Of a DNA stretch of 64,000 nucleotides, positions 61,751-64,000 are shown one piece after another. The stretch comes from Dermabacter sp. p3-SID358 (GTDB lineage Bacteria; Actinomycetota; Actinomycetes; Actinomycetales; Dermabacteraceae). The notes under the pieces are model-generated. The model had not been told where the DNA came from and searched no databases. It saw only the letters and a program-made list of their open reading frames with translations. The DNA lies in NCBI RefSeq assembly GCF_025147465.1, contig NZ_JALXOZ010000002.1, positions 62,001 through 126,000 of the forward strand. Direction: 5' to 3'. The position numbers and the translations under genes are program-made. The first letter of the stretch is position 1, and each line of letters begins with the position of its first letter.

Positions 61751-61812
61751 TTATGAAGAAAATCCCCCGGTAGCGGCGCCGCGACCCCGCCCCAGACCAA
61801 TTTCTTCATAGT
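61751..61812. repeat. 62-bp palindrome, ATGAAGAAA type
   Basis: TATGAAGAAA (61752-61761) and TTTCTTCATA (61801-61810) with a GC-rich interior; ATG-to-CAT distance 57 bases, equal to the 61628 copy. Confidence 0.82.
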
Positions 61813-61929
61813 TTGTGCCGCCTCAGGGAGAGGATGGCACCGGGGAAAGGAAGGCACCGCGCTTCGGCGAAAGAAGGGCAGCGCGCCCAGGGACCGAAGA
61901 AGGCGCTGCACCGGCACTACCAACCCCGA

Positions 61930-61965
61930 CATGAAAATCGCCCGCCCCAACATGGGGGCGGGCGA
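61930..61965 (-). terminator. Terminator of the GlsB-like gene
   Basis: 11-bp stem TCGCCCGCCCC/GGGGCGGGCGA, followed on the minus strand by TTTTC. Confidence 0.85.
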
Positions 61966-62001
61966 CCGCGCTAGGCGCGCACTCTTATTGATGCGTCGCG
62001 A

Positions 62002-62286
62002 TCAGTTGTCGGACTTCGTGAGCAGCCCGTACACGAACATGACCACGAGCGCACCGATCACCGACAGGAGGATCGTCCACAGCGACCACGGGTTATCGAG
62101 GAGCGAGCTCCAGCCGCCGTCGCCGAAGAGACCACCGATGAGACCACCGACGATTGCGCCGATGACACCGAGGATGATGGTCATCCCCATCCCCATCGAC
62201 TGCTTGCCCGGCATGACTGCACGAGCGATGAGTCCGATGAGGCCGCCGATGATGATCCACGAAATGATTGCCCAAATAAGAGACAT
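62002..62286 (-). CDS. GlsB/YeaQ/YmgE family stress-response membrane protein
   Basis: 94 residues. Three hydrophobic helices with the family's glycine-rich pattern (SWIIIGGLIGLIARAVMPGK, TIILGVIGAIVGGLIGG). Known as transglycosylase-associated proteins; induced by stress in other bacteria, function unclear. Monocistronic with its own terminator. Confidence 0.88.
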   Translation of the reverse strand: MSLIWAIISWIIIGGLIGLIARAVMPGKQSMGMGMTIILGVIGAIVGGLIGGLFGDGGWSSLLDNPWSLWTILLSVIGALVVMFVYGLLTKSDN

Positions 62287-62528
62287 GGCGTGACTACTTT
62301 CTGTGTAAGTGAACCAGGTTCACAGCTGTCCCGGGCGGTGTTGGCGAACCTGGGTTTGCTAACGGTGCCCGGGAGGTTGAAAGATCGTCAACCACTCCCC
62401 ATCCTACCCGGCGTCAAGTAGTGCGAAATTGCACGTCACTCGGATTTTCTGGCTCCTTTACCGAACGCACATCACACCTTTGCCTGAGCGCCACACGTTC
62501 GCCTCGCGTCAACGCCCCATCACATAAG

Positions 62529-62560
62529 GAGGGCGGCACGCCCCACGACGCGCCGCCCTC
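62529..62560 (-). terminator. Terminator-like hairpin of nrdF
   Basis: GAGGGCGGC/GCCGCCCTC arms 18 bases past the nrdF stop; T-run weak (CTTATG). Confidence 0.55.
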
Positions 62561-62577
62561 AGTCAACGATGAGGAGA

Positions 62578-63921
<1,344 letters not shown>

Positions 63922-63925
<4 letters not shown>

Positions 63926-63996
63926 GGGTGGGCGGCGCCATCATCGTCATGGGGGCGATCGCAATGTTTGGCTATTACCTTCAGGCCGCGGGGTAG
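63922..63996 (+). CDS. Very small membrane peptide, C-terminal part of the preceding protein
   Basis: 24 residues, one hydrophobic helix (GGAIIVMGAIAMFGYYL). It would supply the second helix of a DUF6199-like protein; either a coupled mini-gene or the result of a frameshift in one ~75-residue gene. Confidence 0.4.
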
Positions 63997-64000
63997 GGGT

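Larger units (their letters stand above)
61606..62001. other. Intergenic stretch with two palindromic elements
   Basis: No gene supported. Two ATGAAGAAA palindromes (61628-61690, 61751-61812) and the terminator of the GlsB-like gene (61930-61965). Confidence 0.6.

Overview
This window comes from a high-GC Gram-positive actinobacterium. Several markers agree on this: a tandem clpP1-clpP2 pair followed by clpX, a CarD regulator, a SenX3/RegX3 phosphate system next to phoU, mycothione reductase (mycothiol is made only by Actinobacteria), DUF4235 and LytR-CpsA-Psr proteins, and class Ib NrdF. The gene set would suit the Micrococcales (a Dermabacter/Brachybacterium-like relative), but the genus is inferred, not shown.

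Left third (1-28.9 kb), mostly core chromosome: clpX (cut by the window edge), clpP2, clpP1, a GH13 glucosidase, trigger factor with a long Lys/Ala/Pro tail, tRNA-Pro and tRNA-Gly, an MFS transporter split into two overlapping half-genes, a beta-phosphoglucomutase/GH65 phosphorylase pair, a Rieske lipoprotein, trmB, regX3/senX3/phoU, DUF4235, a lipoprotein, carD overlapping an orphan PTS EIIB, galE, an LCP enzyme, mycothione reductase, a YigZ protein, a dicarboxylate/cation symporter, and a fused pabAB with pabC.

Middle (28.9-49.1 kb), accessory region with decayed genes: a Fic remnant behind an intact palindrome, tRNA-Lys, a truncated KdpE-like regulator, a serine-recombinase pseudogene, a GNAT-like protein, a type III restriction-modification pair, a LacI/ABC/GH172 (formerly DUF2961) sugar operon, two tandem PH-like membrane paralogues, an AbiF-type abortive-infection gene preceded by a structured RNA with its own promoter, an Xre-ImmA/DUF4411 toxin-antitoxin module, and a degenerate IS481 element.

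Right part (49.1-64 kb), glycoside utilisation: GH31, a MazEF-like cassette bracketed by about 90-bp direct repeats, GH3, an ABC sugar importer, a divergent LacI regulator with palindromic sites, and GH2; then a GlsB-type stress protein, nrdF and two tiny overlapping membrane ORFs.

Two dispersed repeat systems cut across these regions. One is a short palindromic unit around GGGTCCGACGGTTGCC, found as terminator-like pairs between genes, as in-frame inserts in protein linkers, and as single copies in genes. The other is a set of 62-63 bp imperfect palindromes with ATGAAGAAA-like or GTGGTGAAAAA termini, between genes only. Together with the abi-RNA locus these are the least explained signals here.
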